From positions 248,001 through 312,000 of the forward strand of contig NZ_JAQSDR010000012.1 of the NCBI RefSeq assembly GCF_029946005.1: a stretch of 64,000 nucleotides of DNA, given 5' to 3'. The position numbers were made by a program, and so were the translations under genes. Origin of the DNA: Aquabacterium sp. GTDB taxonomy: Bacteria; Pseudomonadota; Gammaproteobacteria; Burkholderiales; Burkholderiaceae_C. Below are positions 39,496 through 48,779 of the stretch, piece after piece (position 1 is the first letter of the stretch; each line of letters begins with the position of its first letter). The notes under the pieces were generated by a model. That model saw nothing but the letters and a program-made list of their open reading frames with translations, ran no database searches and was not told the origin of the DNA.

Positions 39496-40986
39496 ATGGT
39501 TGAACATTTTGATGTCCTGATCGTGGGCGCCGGTTTGTCCGGCATTGGCGCTGCGCGCCACTTGCAGGCCCATTGCCCCGACAAGCGCTACGCCATCCTG
39601 GAAGGCCGCGACACCACCGGCGGCACCTGGGACTTGTTCCGCTACCCGGGCATCCGCTCCGATTCGGACATGTACACCCTGGGCTACAACTTCAAGCCCT
39701 GGACGGAGCCACAGGTCATCGCCGATGGTGACCGCATCCGCAACTACATCCGCGAAACGGCCCGCGAGAACAACATTGAAAGCAACATCCGTTGCGGCCA
39801 CAAAGTGCTCTCGGCCGATTGGCGCAGTGAAGCCGCCACCTGGACGCTGACGGTGCAAAAGAGCTCAGGCGAGACCGTGCAGATGACGTGCGGCTGGTTG
39901 ATGATGTGCTCGGGTTACTACAACTACGAAGAAGGCTTCACGCCCGAGTTCAAGGGCCGTGACGAGTTCAAGGGCCCGATTCTGCACCCCCAGTTCTGGC
40001 CTGAAAAGCTGGACTACAGCGGCAAGCGCGTGGTCGTGATTGGTTCCGGTGCCACCGCCATCACCCTGATCCCGTCGATGACCGACAAGGCCCAGCACGT
40101 GACCATGCTGCAGCGCACGCCCAGCTATGTGATCTCGGTGCCGCAGTTCGACCCGATGGTGCGCTTTTTGCTGAAGTTCTTGCCCGAGATGACGGTCTAC
40201 AAGATCAGCCGTGCCCGCAACAACTTCATCACGCAGTCGATCTTCAAGCTGTCTCGCAAGTACCCCAACTTCATGCGCAAGGCCTTGCTCAAGCAGGTGA
40301 AGATGCAGGTGGGCCCGAACTTCGACATGAAGCACTTCACGCCGCCTTACAACCCCTGGGATCAGCGCCTGTGCGCCGTCCCCAATGGCGACATGTTCAA
40401 GGTGCTGCGCAAGGGCAAGGCCTCGGTGGTGACGGACCACATCGATCGGTTCACTGACAAGGGCATCTTGCTGAAATCTGGCAAGGTGCTGGAGGCCGAC
40501 ATCATCGTCACGGCCACGGGACTCAACATGCGCTTGTTCGGCGGCATGCAGATGAGTGTGGATGGCAAGGACATCGAGATGAACAAGCACATCTCGTACA
40601 AAGGCTTGATGTTCAGCGACATCCCCAACCTGTCCAACACCTTTGGCTACACCAATGCCTCGTGGACGCTGAAGGCCGATCTGATCGCCGAGTATGTGTG
40701 CCGCTTGCTCAAGCACATGGACAAGACGGGCACGCGCATCGCGGTGCCTGAGCGCAATGACCCGAACGTCAAGGCCGGCCCGCTGCTGGACATGAGCTCG
40801 AACTACGTGGCCCGTGCCGAGCACCATTTGCCCAAGGGCGCCGACCGTGCGCCGTGGAAGCTTTACCAGAACTACAAGCTTGACACGGAACAGCTGCACA
40901 ACGGCGCGCTGGAAGATGGCGTGATGGCGTTCCGCAAGGCGGGTGCGGCCAGCGTCACGCCGAGTGCGCCGCGCAAGGCGGCTTGA
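39496..40986 (+). CDS. Flavin-binding Baeyer-Villiger-type monooxygenase (EthA-like)
   Basis: The protein has 496 residues. The FAD-binding glycine motif GAGLSGIGAARHL is at about 11-23 and a second NADPH-binding motif is VVVIGSGATAI near residue 183. The Baeyer-Villiger fingerprint is present as FKGPILHPQFWPE. It should use NADPH and O2 to oxidise a ketone or sulfide; family relatives range from EthA to hydrocarbon monooxygenases. It is a single gene divergent from the hemerythrin gene, and the phospholipase D-like gene follows after 110 bases. Confidence 0.87.
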   Translation: MVEHFDVLIVGAGLSGIGAARHLQAHCPDKRYAILEGRDTTGGTWDLFRYPGIRSDSDMYTLGYNFKPWTEPQVIADGDRIRNYIRETARENNIESNIRCGHKVLSADWRSEAATWTLTVQKSSGETVQMTCGWLMMCSGYYNYEEGFTPEFKGRDEFKGPILHPQFWPEKLDYSGKRVVVIGSGATAITLIPSMTDKAQHVTMLQRTPSYVISVPQFDPMVRFLLKFLPEMTVYKISRARNNFITQSIFKLSRKYPNFMRKALLKQVKMQVGPNFDMKHFTPPYNPWDQRLCAVPNGDMFKVLRKGKASVVTDHIDRFTDKGILLKSGKVLEADIIVTATGLNMRLFGGMQMSVDGKDIEMNKHISYKGLMFSDIPNLSNTFGYTNASWTLKADLIAEYVCRLLKHMDKTGTRIAVPERNDPNVKAGPLLDMSSNYVARAEHHLPKGADRAPWKLYQNYKLDTEQLHNGALEDGVMAFRKAGAASVTPSAPRKAA

Positions 40987-41096
40987 GCCCAAGGCCTTTT
41001 TAGTCATCAGCGAGGCCCTCAAATCCGGTCGGGGGCCACGCTGGGAACGCCGTTTGCTAGCTGTTGGGACTTGCCTCTGCCAGTCCTGAGCCTTAG

Positions 41097-42389
41097 ATGC
41101 CCATTCAGCAATCCACCAAACGAACCCTCGGAATCATCCTTTTGACGATGCTCGCCACCCTTGCCGTGGTGCTCATCGCTATCAACTTCAAAGGCAACGA
41201 AACCAACGTCGAGCGCCGCATCGACCGCATTCACGCACTGGGCGATGCGGGCTTCATGAATGAACTTGGCGTGATGTTGGGGCCACCTTTCGTGGGTGGC
41301 AACCGCACGCAAGTGTTGATCAATGGCGATGAAATCTTCCGCGCCATGCTCGCCGATATCCGGTCGGCTCAAAAATCCATCACCTTTGAAACCTACATCT
41401 ATTGGTCTGGTGCCATTGGGCAGCAGTTCGCTGGTGCATTGGCCGAGCGAGCCCAGCATGGCGTGAAGGTTCATGTGCTGCTGGACTGGGTGGGCAGCGC
41501 CAAAATGGAAGATGACCTGCTGGATGAGATGCGCGGCGCTGGCGTGCAAATCCGCCGCTTTCACCCGCCCCATTGGACGCACCTTGGCCGCATGAACAAT
41601 CGAACCCACCGCAAGCTTCTCGTGGTGGACGGCCGCGTTGGGTTCACCGGTGGGGTCGGCATTGCACCGCCCTGGACTGGCCATGCACAGGATCCCGATC
41701 ATTGGCGCGACACCCATTTCCGCATCGAAGGGCCTGTGGTGGCGCAGATGCAATCTGTGTTTCTTGACAACTGGATCAAAGTCAGCGGAGAGGTGCTGCA
41801 CGGGCCGACCTATTTCCCCGCCCTCCAGGCGCGGGGCGATGCCTGGGCACAGATGTTCAGCAGCTCGCCCGCTGGCGGCAGCGAGAACATGCAGCTGATG
41901 TACCTTTTGTCCATCGCGGCGGCGTCGCACTCCATTGATCTCTCGGCCGCGTATTTCGTGCCGGACGAGCTGTCATCAAGCGCGCTCGTGGCCGCGATGA
42001 AGCGGGGCGTGAAGCTGCGCATCATCGTGCCCGGCGAATACATCGACAGCGATGCCGTGCGCCATGCATCGCGTGCCAAATGGGGGCCGCTGTTGGCGGC
42101 TGGTGCGGTCATTGCCGAATACCAGCCCACCATGTACCACTGCAAGGTGATGATCGTGGACCAACGCATGGTGTCGGTGGGCTCGACCAATTTCGACAAC
42201 CGCTCCTTCAGTTTGAATGACGAGGCCACGCTCAACATCATGGACGCGGGCTTTGCCGCGCAGCAGACCAAGGTGTTTGAACAGGACTTGGCCCAGGCGC
42301 GCCAGATCACGCTGGCGCAGTGGGAGCAAAGGCCTTGGCATGAGCGCTTGATGGAGCGCGTTGCCTCGTTGATGGGTTCGCAGCTTTAA
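41097..42389 (+). CDS. Phospholipase D family protein (cardiolipin synthase-like)
   Basis: The protein has 430 residues. An N-terminal transmembrane helix (about 10-29) is followed by two HKD motifs, HRKLLVVDGRVGFTGG near residue 164 and HCKVMIVDQRMVSVGS near residue 347. Two HKDs in one chain with an N-terminal anchor match cardiolipin synthase-type enzymes, which transfer phosphatidyl groups between lipids. Only one anchor helix is present rather than the usual two, as in ClsB/ClsC-like proteins, so the assignment stays at the family level. Confidence 0.85.
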   Translation: MPIQQSTKRTLGIILLTMLATLAVVLIAINFKGNETNVERRIDRIHALGDAGFMNELGVMLGPPFVGGNRTQVLINGDEIFRAMLADIRSAQKSITFETYIYWSGAIGQQFAGALAERAQHGVKVHVLLDWVGSAKMEDDLLDEMRGAGVQIRRFHPPHWTHLGRMNNRTHRKLLVVDGRVGFTGGVGIAPPWTGHAQDPDHWRDTHFRIEGPVVAQMQSVFLDNWIKVSGEVLHGPTYFPALQARGDAWAQMFSSSPAGGSENMQLMYLLSIAAASHSIDLSAAYFVPDELSSSALVAAMKRGVKLRIIVPGEYIDSDAVRHASRAKWGPLLAAGAVIAEYQPTMYHCKVMIVDQRMVSVGSTNFDNRSFSLNDEATLNIMDAGFAAQQTKVFEQDLAQARQITLAQWEQRPWHERLMERVASLMGSQL

Positions 42390-42410
42390 GCACAAGGCGG
42401 GGCAGGTGGC

Positions 42411-42480
42411 TCAGCGCTGGGCCATGTCGCGCATCGCTTCAGCCAGGTTCAACCATGCGGCGAACTCTTCAGCTCGGATG
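42411..42480 (-). pseudogene. Possible fragment of the repeated small gene family (copy E)
   Basis: About 29 bases at 42416-42444 match the corresponding part of the near-complete copy at 62136-62165 with three differences. The decoded ending is AEAMRDMAQ, against AEALRDMAQ in the main copy. The flanks do not match clearly, so this could be an older copy or chance similarity. Confidence 0.35.
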
Positions 42481-42599
42481 GCATCGCGCTGGCGATCAAG
42501 CTTTACCGCAGCGCCTTGGAATGATTTCATCGTGACGCCGACATGGTGAAGGGTCGAACTCACCCGTATGGCGCATTGGTTGTCAAAGCCTGTCGGCAC

Positions 42600-42745
42600 C
42601 TTGCACTTCGCGCCCCGATGCGGGTCTCGCGTGGCATTCGCGGACCGGTCGTCTACGGCCTCCCGGCGCAGCCCCTGGCTGGGCAGCAGCGCGGTGGGGT
42701 ACCACGCCATCTCGGCGAAGTAGCGCATGAATGGGGCGGCCCCGG
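42600..42745 (-). pseudogene. Fragment of a DUF6544-like protein
   Basis: On the minus strand, MRYFAEMAWYPTALLPSQGL (from 42728) and the following REAVDDRSANAT closely resemble the conserved core of DUF6544 proteins. After about 35 residues the similarity ends. There is no matching N- or C-terminal part, and the 3' end of the nitroreductase gene begins within a few bases. It fills part of the 360-base gap between the phospholipase D gene and the nitroreductase gene and is a gene remnant. Confidence 0.6.
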
Positions 42746-42748
42746 CCT

Positions 42749-43879
42749 TCAGACCAAGACCGCCTGCACTGGCCGCCGCATCGACAAGGGCATCGCGGGG
42801 CCACGCCCGAAGCGCACCACCAAGTCGGGCCGCTGAGTGCCCGTGGCGATGCCAAGCCACGCCGCGAACTGCGGCCTGATCGTGCCGACCTCGACGGGCT
42901 GATTCAGGAACGCATTGCGAATGCCCAGAGCTGTGGCCTGCAATGCGAAACGCTCGTAGCAACGGCCTGCCTCCACCCAATGCGCCTTGTCACTGCGCTC
43001 GGAGACGAACACCGCGATGCCGGCCGAATTGCGAATCTGCCGCACGTAGCGTTCGTTCTCGGACTTTGGTGTGAAGAACAGGCCCATCATCCGGCTGCCC
43101 AGCCAGCGAGGCAGCGCGGGGTTGCCCGTGGCGCCAGCGAACAGGCCATCGCCGGTGCGAAGCGCCTCGTCGGCGCCGAAGCGGATCCATGCCTTGAGTT
43201 CTGCGACGAACGCAGCGTCGTGCATCTGCGCCGTGTTTCCGGCGACAACATATTCCAGCACGCTCTCCATGGCCGGACGCGCGGTCAACAGCCGCACGCT
43301 GACGCCATCTCCGGTGCCCGCCTTTTCCAACTGGCGCAGCTCGGCCGGTGAAATTGGTTGGCCGTCGTAGTCGCCGCGGGTGCATTGCCGCTCGGAGATG
43401 GCTTGAAACAAGGGCGAAATGCGCTTTTGCGTCGCCTCAAGGTTCACCACAATGACCCCGTCGCCGCTGGGATCGAATCGTGGGTCGGCATGGAGTCCGG
43501 TGGCCAGCGCGGCGTGCACCATGTTCTCGGCCGCGCAACCCAGCGATACGAAAACATGATGGTCGTCGGGATCGACCACTGGGCATCGGCGCGTGAAATC
43601 GGGGGCAATGGAGATCGCCTTCTCGGCAACCTGGAAGCGCCAGCATTGAGTGTTGTGGCTCGAAGGGGCCAGAACGGCTTGGCGCACCAGCTCATGCATT
43701 TTGGGTGCGACTGTTCCGGAGGACGGTGCCCCTGGACGTCTCAAGGCGCGAGCGATGTCCTGCTCGGCGTCGCCCGATGAACAGGCCACGAACGATGGCG
43801 TGGCAGTGGCGCAGGCAGCTGCCATCAGCAACTGCCGCCTGGTTGTGATTCGGGACGTGCTGATGAGATGCTTGGCCAT
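42749..43879 (-). CDS. Exported Acg-like nitroreductase family protein
   Basis: The protein has 376 residues. The N-terminus carries a twin-arginine-like leader (TTRRQLLMAAACATATPSFV) running into VACSSG, so it may be a Tat-exported lipoprotein. The body has the nitroreductase fold: APSSHNTQCWRF near residue 75, then a Gly-rich Acg-type segment, SDKAHWVEAGRCYERFALQA and FLNQPVEVGTIRPQF. Acg proteins bind FMN, but many are degenerate and their substrates are unknown. I chose the Met at 43879 because the leader begins there. It is flanked by gene remnants on both sides. Confidence 0.75.
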   Translation of the reverse strand: MAKHLISTSRITTRRQLLMAAACATATPSFVACSSGDAEQDIARALRRPGAPSSGTVAPKMHELVRQAVLAPSSHNTQCWRFQVAEKAISIAPDFTRRCPVVDPDDHHVFVSLGCAAENMVHAALATGLHADPRFDPSGDGVIVVNLEATQKRISPLFQAISERQCTRGDYDGQPISPAELRQLEKAGTGDGVSVRLLTARPAMESVLEYVVAGNTAQMHDAAFVAELKAWIRFGADEALRTGDGLFAGATGNPALPRWLGSRMMGLFFTPKSENERYVRQIRNSAGIAVFVSERSDKAHWVEAGRCYERFALQATALGIRNAFLNQPVEVGTIRPQFAAWLGIATGTQRPDLVVRFGRGPAMPLSMRRPVQAVLV

Positions 43880-44047
43880 GGGTTGCTCTGTGCCCACGAT
43901 GCCCAATCCCGCCAAACCAGTCTGTTCGTCACCGCACACTGCAGGAACGCTGGGCAGTCGTCCACTTGAGGCGGAATGGCCGAGTTTCGAACCTTCCGAG
44001 CAAGGCCCCTCGACCTTGAGGGGACGGACATGTCGCGGCAGAGGGCA

Positions 44048-44298
44048 AGTGGCGGACCTTCACGCAGCGACCGTTCCCGCCGGCAGGCTTGTGCGCGATG
44101 ATGCTGTCCCTGGCCCTGGAGAGCCGCGCCGCCCTCGACGCGATGAACGAGGCCGCCGCCGCCCATGGCGCTAAGGCCGATGTGAACCCGATGGAGGACC
44201 ACGGCTTCATGGTCACCCGCGACTTGGCCGATCCCGATGGTCACATGTGGGCGGCGCTCTGGATGGGCCCGGCGGCGATGCCCGCAGCCGCAGCTTGA
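44048..44298 (+). pseudogene. C-terminal half of a VOC (glyoxalase-like) protein
   Basis: The frame reading GKWRTFTQRPFPPAGLCAMM, followed by LSLALESRAALDAMNEAAAA and DHGFMVTRDLADPDGHMWAA, matches the second half of VOC proteins, ending in WMGPAAMPAAAA. A stop codon lies just upstream in frame and no first beta-alpha-beta module is seen. The N-terminal half is missing. It lies in the 594-base gap between the nitroreductase start and the DUF3606 gene; I can support nothing else in that gap. Confidence 0.7.
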
Positions 44299-44473
44299 GC
44301 ACCATGGGGCGCTTGACCCGCCTCATGGACGAGAGCGAGGACGCGACGCCGGTCACGGTCCGACCCTGTACGAGGGCGGGCTGCCCAGCACTCGGCGGCT
44401 TGAGTTGATCTCAGCGAAGCCGCTCAGCAGCGGCGCGGTTGCCATGCATTACCGGCGTGCGCGCTGACTCGGA

Positions 44474-44674
44474 TCAGGGCGTTTGGCTGGCAACCCGTTC
44501 GCTGTTGCTTGTGGAGCGGCTCCCCTTGAGGTGCATTTCTACATCATCGGGGTGGTCTCCGACCTCGGCCACCGCGTCGCGGATTTGCTCCGCTGTAGCG
44601 TTGAATTTTTGAGCCCACGTGGTCAAGGCTTGATCACTGCTCACGTCGATGCGTTCGATATTTTCTGTGGACAT
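44474..44674 (-). CDS. DUF3606 small protein
   Basis: The 66 residues read ERIDVSSDQALTTWAQKFNA and AEQIRDAVAEVGDHPDDVEM, matching the DUF3606 pattern (a helix-turn-helix-like fold with W..KF...EL..AV..VG). The C-terminal tail SRSTSNSERVASQTP is an extension. The function is unknown; such genes are common as scattered small accessory genes in proteobacteria. Confidence 0.75.
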   Translation of the reverse strand: MSTENIERIDVSSDQALTTWAQKFNATAEQIRDAVAEVGDHPDDVEMHLKGSRSTSNSERVASQTP

Positions 44675-44749
44675 GCCGGTTGTTCAGCGGGCTGAAGATT
44701 GTTCAAGTGCGCCACCGCAGAACGCCGACTTCTGAAGCCGGGGAGGCTT

Positions 44750-45724
44750 TCAAGAGAAGTAGGCAGACAAGCGGCCTTTCACCATTTCCGCTGCTTCAGC
44801 CATCATTCGATCAATCAGCTCCTTGACGGAAGGAATATCGTCGATCAGACCCACCGTCAGACCGCAGCTCCACGCACCGGCATCAACCTCGCCTTGCTGC
44901 ATCACCCTGGGGTACACGCCAGCCACCATCGCGATGATGTCGGTGATCTGGAGATCGCCGCCCTTTTCGTTCTCGACCTGGAGTAGCCGATCAACGCTGT
45001 CGTTGTGCAAAACGCGTTCGGTATTCCGAAGCGGCCTCATGATCAACCTGGTATCGCGTTCTGTCGCGGCAACCAGTGCATCCTTCACACGTTGGTGCAC
45101 CGGCGTGTCGCGGGTTGCCAAGAATCGCGTGCCCATGTTGACGCCTTCAGCGCCCAATGCGAGACACGCGACCAGGCCTCTGGCATCCGCCACGCCACCG
45201 GAGGCCACAATCGGAACACTCAACCGAGAGGCCGCCAGCGGCAGCAGGATCATGTTGGGAATGTCATCCTCGCCAGGGTGTCCCCCGCATTCAAAGCCAT
45301 CCACGCTGACCGCGTCGCAGCCAATCGTTTGCGCTTTGATGGCATGGCGGATGGACGTGCACTTGTGAATGACTTTGATGCCCGCGCCTTTGAGCAGCGG
45401 CATGAACTCCTCGGGGCTGCGTCCCGCTGTCTCCACGATCCGCACGCCGCCTTCTTTGAGGGCGCCGATGTACTCGGCATAGGGCGGCATGGCAAAGGCC
45501 GGCAAGAAGGTGAGGTTCACCGCAAATGGCTGATCGGTCATCTCCTGGCAGCGACGAATTTCTTTGAGGAGGTCTTCCGGGGTGCGCTGCGTCAGTGCCG
45601 TGATGGTGCCAAGGCCCCCTGCGTTGGACACCGCTGATGCCAGCTCGGCGTAGCCGACATGGTGCATGCCGCCTTGCATGATGGGATAGCGGATGCCGAA
45701 GAGTTCAGTGATGCGAGTTTTCAT
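44750..45724 (-). CDS. Nitronate monooxygenase/2-nitropropane dioxygenase-like flavoprotein
   Basis: This 324-residue TIM-barrel FMN protein begins MKTRITELFGIRYPIMQGGM and contains GGLGTITAL, the FMN-binding GFECGGHPGEDD, and IVASGGVADARGL with ALGAEGVNMGTRFLAT. It belongs to the NMO class that oxidises alkyl nitronates, but class members near beta-oxidation genes are often enoyl reductases or uncharacterised. It lies 16 bases after the enoyl-CoA hydratase gene on the same strand, so the two form an operon. Confidence 0.85.
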   Translation of the reverse strand: MKTRITELFGIRYPIMQGGMHHVGYAELASAVSNAGGLGTITALTQRTPEDLLKEIRRCQEMTDQPFAVNLTFLPAFAMPPYAEYIGALKEGGVRIVETAGRSPEEFMPLLKGAGIKVIHKCTSIRHAIKAQTIGCDAVSVDGFECGGHPGEDDIPNMILLPLAASRLSVPIVASGGVADARGLVACLALGAEGVNMGTRFLATRDTPVHQRVKDALVAATERDTRLIMRPLRNTERVLHNDSVDRLLQVENEKGGDLQITDIIAMVAGVYPRVMQQGEVDAGAWSCGLTVGLIDDIPSVKELIDRMMAEAAEMVKGRLSAYFS

Positions 45725-45740
45725 GGCTTTCCAGGAGGGG

Positions 45741-46400
45741 TTAGACAGGACGTACTAAGAAGCGGCGAAGCCCGCGCTTGATGGCCGTGTAGGTTCGCCG
45801 GTCGAACCCGGCCAGTTGCTCAGCCCTTGTCATGGCCGCAGACAACACGTCGTTCTCCTGAAGTGCTGCTGAAACCACCCCTCGCGCGGCACATTCGTCA
45901 CCGCCCCAGGCGTCGCCTGTCAGGGCCAACTCATACAGGGCGCCTGGCGCTGGCAGCAATCGAATCACTTCGAGCAAGGGGTCCGTGAACGCGAGGCCCA
46001 GCTTGACCTCAGAGAAACAAAACCGCCCGCGGTCGGCTCGCATGTAGCGAAAATCAGCGGCACAAGCCAATACCGCGCCACCTGCATAGGCATGCCCATT
46101 GATCGCAGCAACGACAGGCATGTTGAGCAGACTGAGTCGGATGAAGAAGTCTTCCAGTTGGCCAATGAATGGCTTCACATCAGCTTGCTGCATCACCCAA
46201 GGCACATCCAGTCCAGAACTGAAGAACTTGGGGTCGTCGCTGGTGATCACCAAGCCCGTGTTCCCCTGCGTGTTCTCCAGTTCGTCCAGGGCAGCTGACC
46301 ATTCACCTACGGCGTCGCCGTTGAACACATTGCCTTGGCCGCCATCGTTCCACGTCAACACTTGGACTTTGTCAACGCGGGTGAGCTTTAAATTTGCCAT
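45741..46400 (-). CDS. Enoyl-CoA hydratase/isomerase family protein
   Basis: This 219-residue crotonase-fold protein has the oxyanion-hole segments FFSSGLDVPW and NGHAYAGGAVLACAADFRYM. The glutamates used by classical hydratases are only partly evident: SEVKLGL carries one. It is shorter than the usual 255-260 residues because the C-terminal trimerisation helix is short. It is divergent from an AraC gene and is upstream of the nitronate monooxygenase-like gene. Confidence 0.82.
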   Translation of the reverse strand: MANLKLTRVDKVQVLTWNDGGQGNVFNGDAVGEWSAALDELENTQGNTGLVITSDDPKFFSSGLDVPWVMQQADVKPFIGQLEDFFIRLSLLNMPVVAAINGHAYAGGAVLACAADFRYMRADRGRFCFSEVKLGLAFTDPLLEVIRLLPAPGALYELALTGDAWGGDECAARGVVSAALQENDVLSAAMTRAEQLAGFDRRTYTAIKRGLRRFLVRPV

Positions 46401-46513
46401 CAAGTACAACCTGAGATAGGGGAGCGCTCATTGTTCTCGGCGGGTCGGTGGATGCCTAGTTCAGCCAATGCCAGAATGCATTCATTTCACGCCAACGCCC
46501 TGGGTCATTTCTC

Positions 46514-47569
46514 GTGAGCCATCCACTTCTTCCTGCCGCGCCGCAGTTGCCGGGCGCCTACGTCAACCTGCTGACCGAACTGGCGCTGCAGAAAGGCGTG
46601 TCAACGCGGCTTCTGCTTTCCGGAAGCGGCGTCTCCCTCGAGAAACTGGAGAAGCCTTATTGGTCTGTGGATTTCGATGGCTTCGAGGCCTTGCTTCAAC
46701 GCGCCATCCATCTCACCGGTGAGCCCGATCTGCCGGTGAAACTGGGGCTGCGGATGACGGTCACCTGCCATGGCGCGCTGGGCTTTGCAATGCTGGTGTC
46801 GCCTGACCTGAGGGCCGCCATCCAGCTGGGGTGCGAGCTGCTGCAGCACCAATGTCGCGGCCTGCGCTTTACCCTTCATGAAGGGCCAGACAAGTCAACA
46901 CTTCGCCTTGAGCAGCCGCTTGCTTCTCATCAAGTGGGCGACGCTGCTTTGATGTTCCTGATGGTGGGTTTGGGAAAGGTGGCGACATCACTGGTCGGGC
47001 GCCCCTGCCCGGCACGCGCAGAGATGACTGTTGTGAAGCCGAACTACACGCATGCTTTCCTTCGGCGGCTCTTTCGCTTCAATGCGCCATCCAACCAGTG
47101 GGTGTTCTCGACAGCCTGTCTTGGGTGGCCGCTGCCCCATGCAGACCCCATCGCCGCCCGCCTGGCTGGCGCGCAATGCAAGCGTTTCATCATCGCCAGG
47201 AATCTGCCCGCCGAAAGCCTCAGTCAAACGATACGTCAGCTGGTGATGCACACCGCTGAAGGGCAACCCAGCATAGAACAGGTGGCAAAGAAGCTGAAGG
47301 TTTCAGCCAGAACCTTGCAGCGCCAGTTGGCTTCAGAGGGCAGCAACTTCTCCGACATCGGCGAGCAAGTGCGTTGTGAGAAGGCGGCGCAGCTTTTGCG
47401 AGCTCGAAGGCAGACGGTGTCCAGCATCGCAGAAGAACTGGGTTACGCCAGCGTGGCAAATTTCAGCCGCGCCTTTCGGCGCTGGTACTCATCCACGCCA
47501 TCCGAATACATCAACGTCACGCTTGATGAGGCTTCTGATGGCCCCGCCGCTGCGCCAGGAGCACCGTGA
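46514..47569 (+). CDS. AraC family regulator (OruR/Arabinose_bd type), first of three
   Basis: The protein has 351 residues. The N-terminal effector domain (about 20-210: GALGFAMLVSPDLRAAIQLG) is of the type common to AraC regulators of hydrophobic catabolism. The C-terminal two HTH motifs are VAKKLKVSARTLQRQLASEG and SIAEELGYASVANFSRAFRR. The start is a GTG. It is divergent from the enoyl-CoA hydratase operon with 113 bases between, so that operon is the likely target. Confidence 0.85.
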   Translation: MSHPLLPAAPQLPGAYVNLLTELALQKGVSTRLLLSGSGVSLEKLEKPYWSVDFDGFEALLQRAIHLTGEPDLPVKLGLRMTVTCHGALGFAMLVSPDLRAAIQLGCELLQHQCRGLRFTLHEGPDKSTLRLEQPLASHQVGDAALMFLMVGLGKVATSLVGRPCPARAEMTVVKPNYTHAFLRRLFRFNAPSNQWVFSTACLGWPLPHADPIAARLAGAQCKRFIIARNLPAESLSQTIRQLVMHTAEGQPSIEQVAKKLKVSARTLQRQLASEGSNFSDIGEQVRCEKAAQLLRARRQTVSSIAEELGYASVANFSRAFRRWYSSTPSEYINVTLDEASDGPAAAPGAP

Positions 47570-47719
47570 TCTAAGCAGGCATTCGCCTTGTTGCTTGGCG
47601 TGTCGGCTCGTACGCTTCAAGACTGGGAGCAAGGTCGCAGGTCGCCCACTGGGGCAGCCAAAACGTTGCTTCGAGTGGCTGTCGCATATCCAGAGGTTTT
47701 GCGCAAATTGCACGTTTAA
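47570..47719 (+). pseudogene. C-terminal fragment of an XRE/HigA-type antitoxin
   Basis: An in-frame run of 49 residues reads SKQAFALLLGVSARTLQDWE, then QGRRSPTGAAKTLLRVAVAY and a Val-ending tail. This is the DNA-recognition half of NadS/HigA-like XRE antitoxins (QFA...GVS..TLQ.WEQGRR.PTG). A TGA stands directly before it and the N-terminal half and toxin gene are absent. The fragment fuses to the end of the AraC gene. Confidence 0.75.
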
Positions 47720-47780
47720 CTTGTGGGCGCCATTGAACCTGGACGGCGAGCGAGCCGGGCTTTGGTGGCTGTCGAACGCG

Positions 47781-48704
47781 TCATCGCCGAAGAAATTTCA
47801 GCTGAAGGGCCAGCACTTCTGGAAACAGCGGATCGAAGTAGGGGTCGAAGTGGTTGGCGTCAATCTGGATGACGTGCACATTGGGATTGCCGACCCGATG
47901 AACCTTGTCGGCGACAAAAGGTGCAACCGTGTCGCCGGTTGCACCGATCATGAGCATCGGGATTTTCACGTTTTTCAGGCGCAGCCATGGCCGGTATAAC
48001 GGCATGGTCAGCACCGACTTGGCAGCGACGCGGTTGTCATAGCTGGGGTCTTGGTCTTTCCAGAAGGCAAGCGCGACTTCCATGGCAGCCCAGGCCCCAT
48101 CGCGGTCCATGGTGGCGAACTCGCCTTCGCGGCCCAGTGTCGGCACGTAAATCGGTGCGCCAGGTTTGATCAAGTCCAACACACCAAGAGCCACCAGCTT
48201 CATCAGCCGCAGCGGTGGCGTGGCCAGCGTGGCGGCCAGGCCGTCCAGCATGGGCACCTGGATGATGGCACCCTTCAATTCGGGATGTTCAGAAGCCAGA
48301 TCGACCACATGGCCGCCACCGAAGGACGTGCCCCAAAGGGTGATCTGATGTGCAGACACCATGGGCTGCGATTTCAGGTGCGCCAGTGCGGTATCCGCGA
48401 CGCGTGTACGGCGCCATGGATCGATGCCCTGTCTTGGAAAGCCGCCACTGGCTCCCCATCCGGGATAGTCGAACTCCATCACGGCGAAACCCGCCTCAAC
48501 AAAGCTGTGAGCAAACGACGAGGTCAAGGCCCTCTGAATGCTGCCCCAACCGCCGAGCATGAGGATGGTGGGCAGTTCATGATCGGGGGCGGTGTCCGCT
48601 GGCACATAGAGCGTGGCGCCACAGAGGGCCCCTTCGGCCATGAAGGTGGACTTGATTTCCCGCAGGCGCACGTGGGAGGTGTCAGGGTAACGGCGAGAGT
48701 TCAC
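47781..48704 (-). CDS. Alpha/beta hydrolase
   Basis: This 307-residue hydrolase has the nucleophile elbow GTSFGGGHVV (Ser near 145) and oxyanion-side segment LMLGGWGSIQRAL. The catalytic Asp is in GATGDTVAPF and the His in DANHFDPYFD. There is no signal peptide. Family and neighbours suggest ester or lactone cleavage; with two Baeyer-Villiger monooxygenases nearby, a lactone product is plausible but unproven. It lies 75 bases downstream of the fused monooxygenase-hydrolase gene on the same strand. Confidence 0.8.
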   Translation of the reverse strand: MNSRRYPDTSHVRLREIKSTFMAEGALCGATLYVPADTAPDHELPTILMLGGWGSIQRALTSSFAHSFVEAGFAVMEFDYPGWGASGGFPRQGIDPWRRTRVADTALAHLKSQPMVSAHQITLWGTSFGGGHVVDLASEHPELKGAIIQVPMLDGLAATLATPPLRLMKLVALGVLDLIKPGAPIYVPTLGREGEFATMDRDGAWAAMEVALAFWKDQDPSYDNRVAAKSVLTMPLYRPWLRLKNVKIPMLMIGATGDTVAPFVADKVHRVGNPNVHVIQIDANHFDPYFDPLFPEVLALQLKFLRR

Positions 48705-48779
48705 TGTTTGATTCCGAATTGATGCAATGTGAAAAAGGAAGCACGCGCCACAAGGATGTGTAGCGTCATGAGCGCGTCG

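Noticed and set aside
42411-42980. A 189-codon reading on the minus strand as one intact gene
   Set aside because: It mixes a DUF6544-like fragment, an unknown stretch and a fragment of the repeated family, and overlaps the nitroreductase end. No single protein fits.
44298-44473. Short frame TLYEGGLPSTRRLELISAK and onward as a gene remnant
   Set aside because: It looks somewhat protein-like but matches no family I can name, so I left the stretch unassigned.
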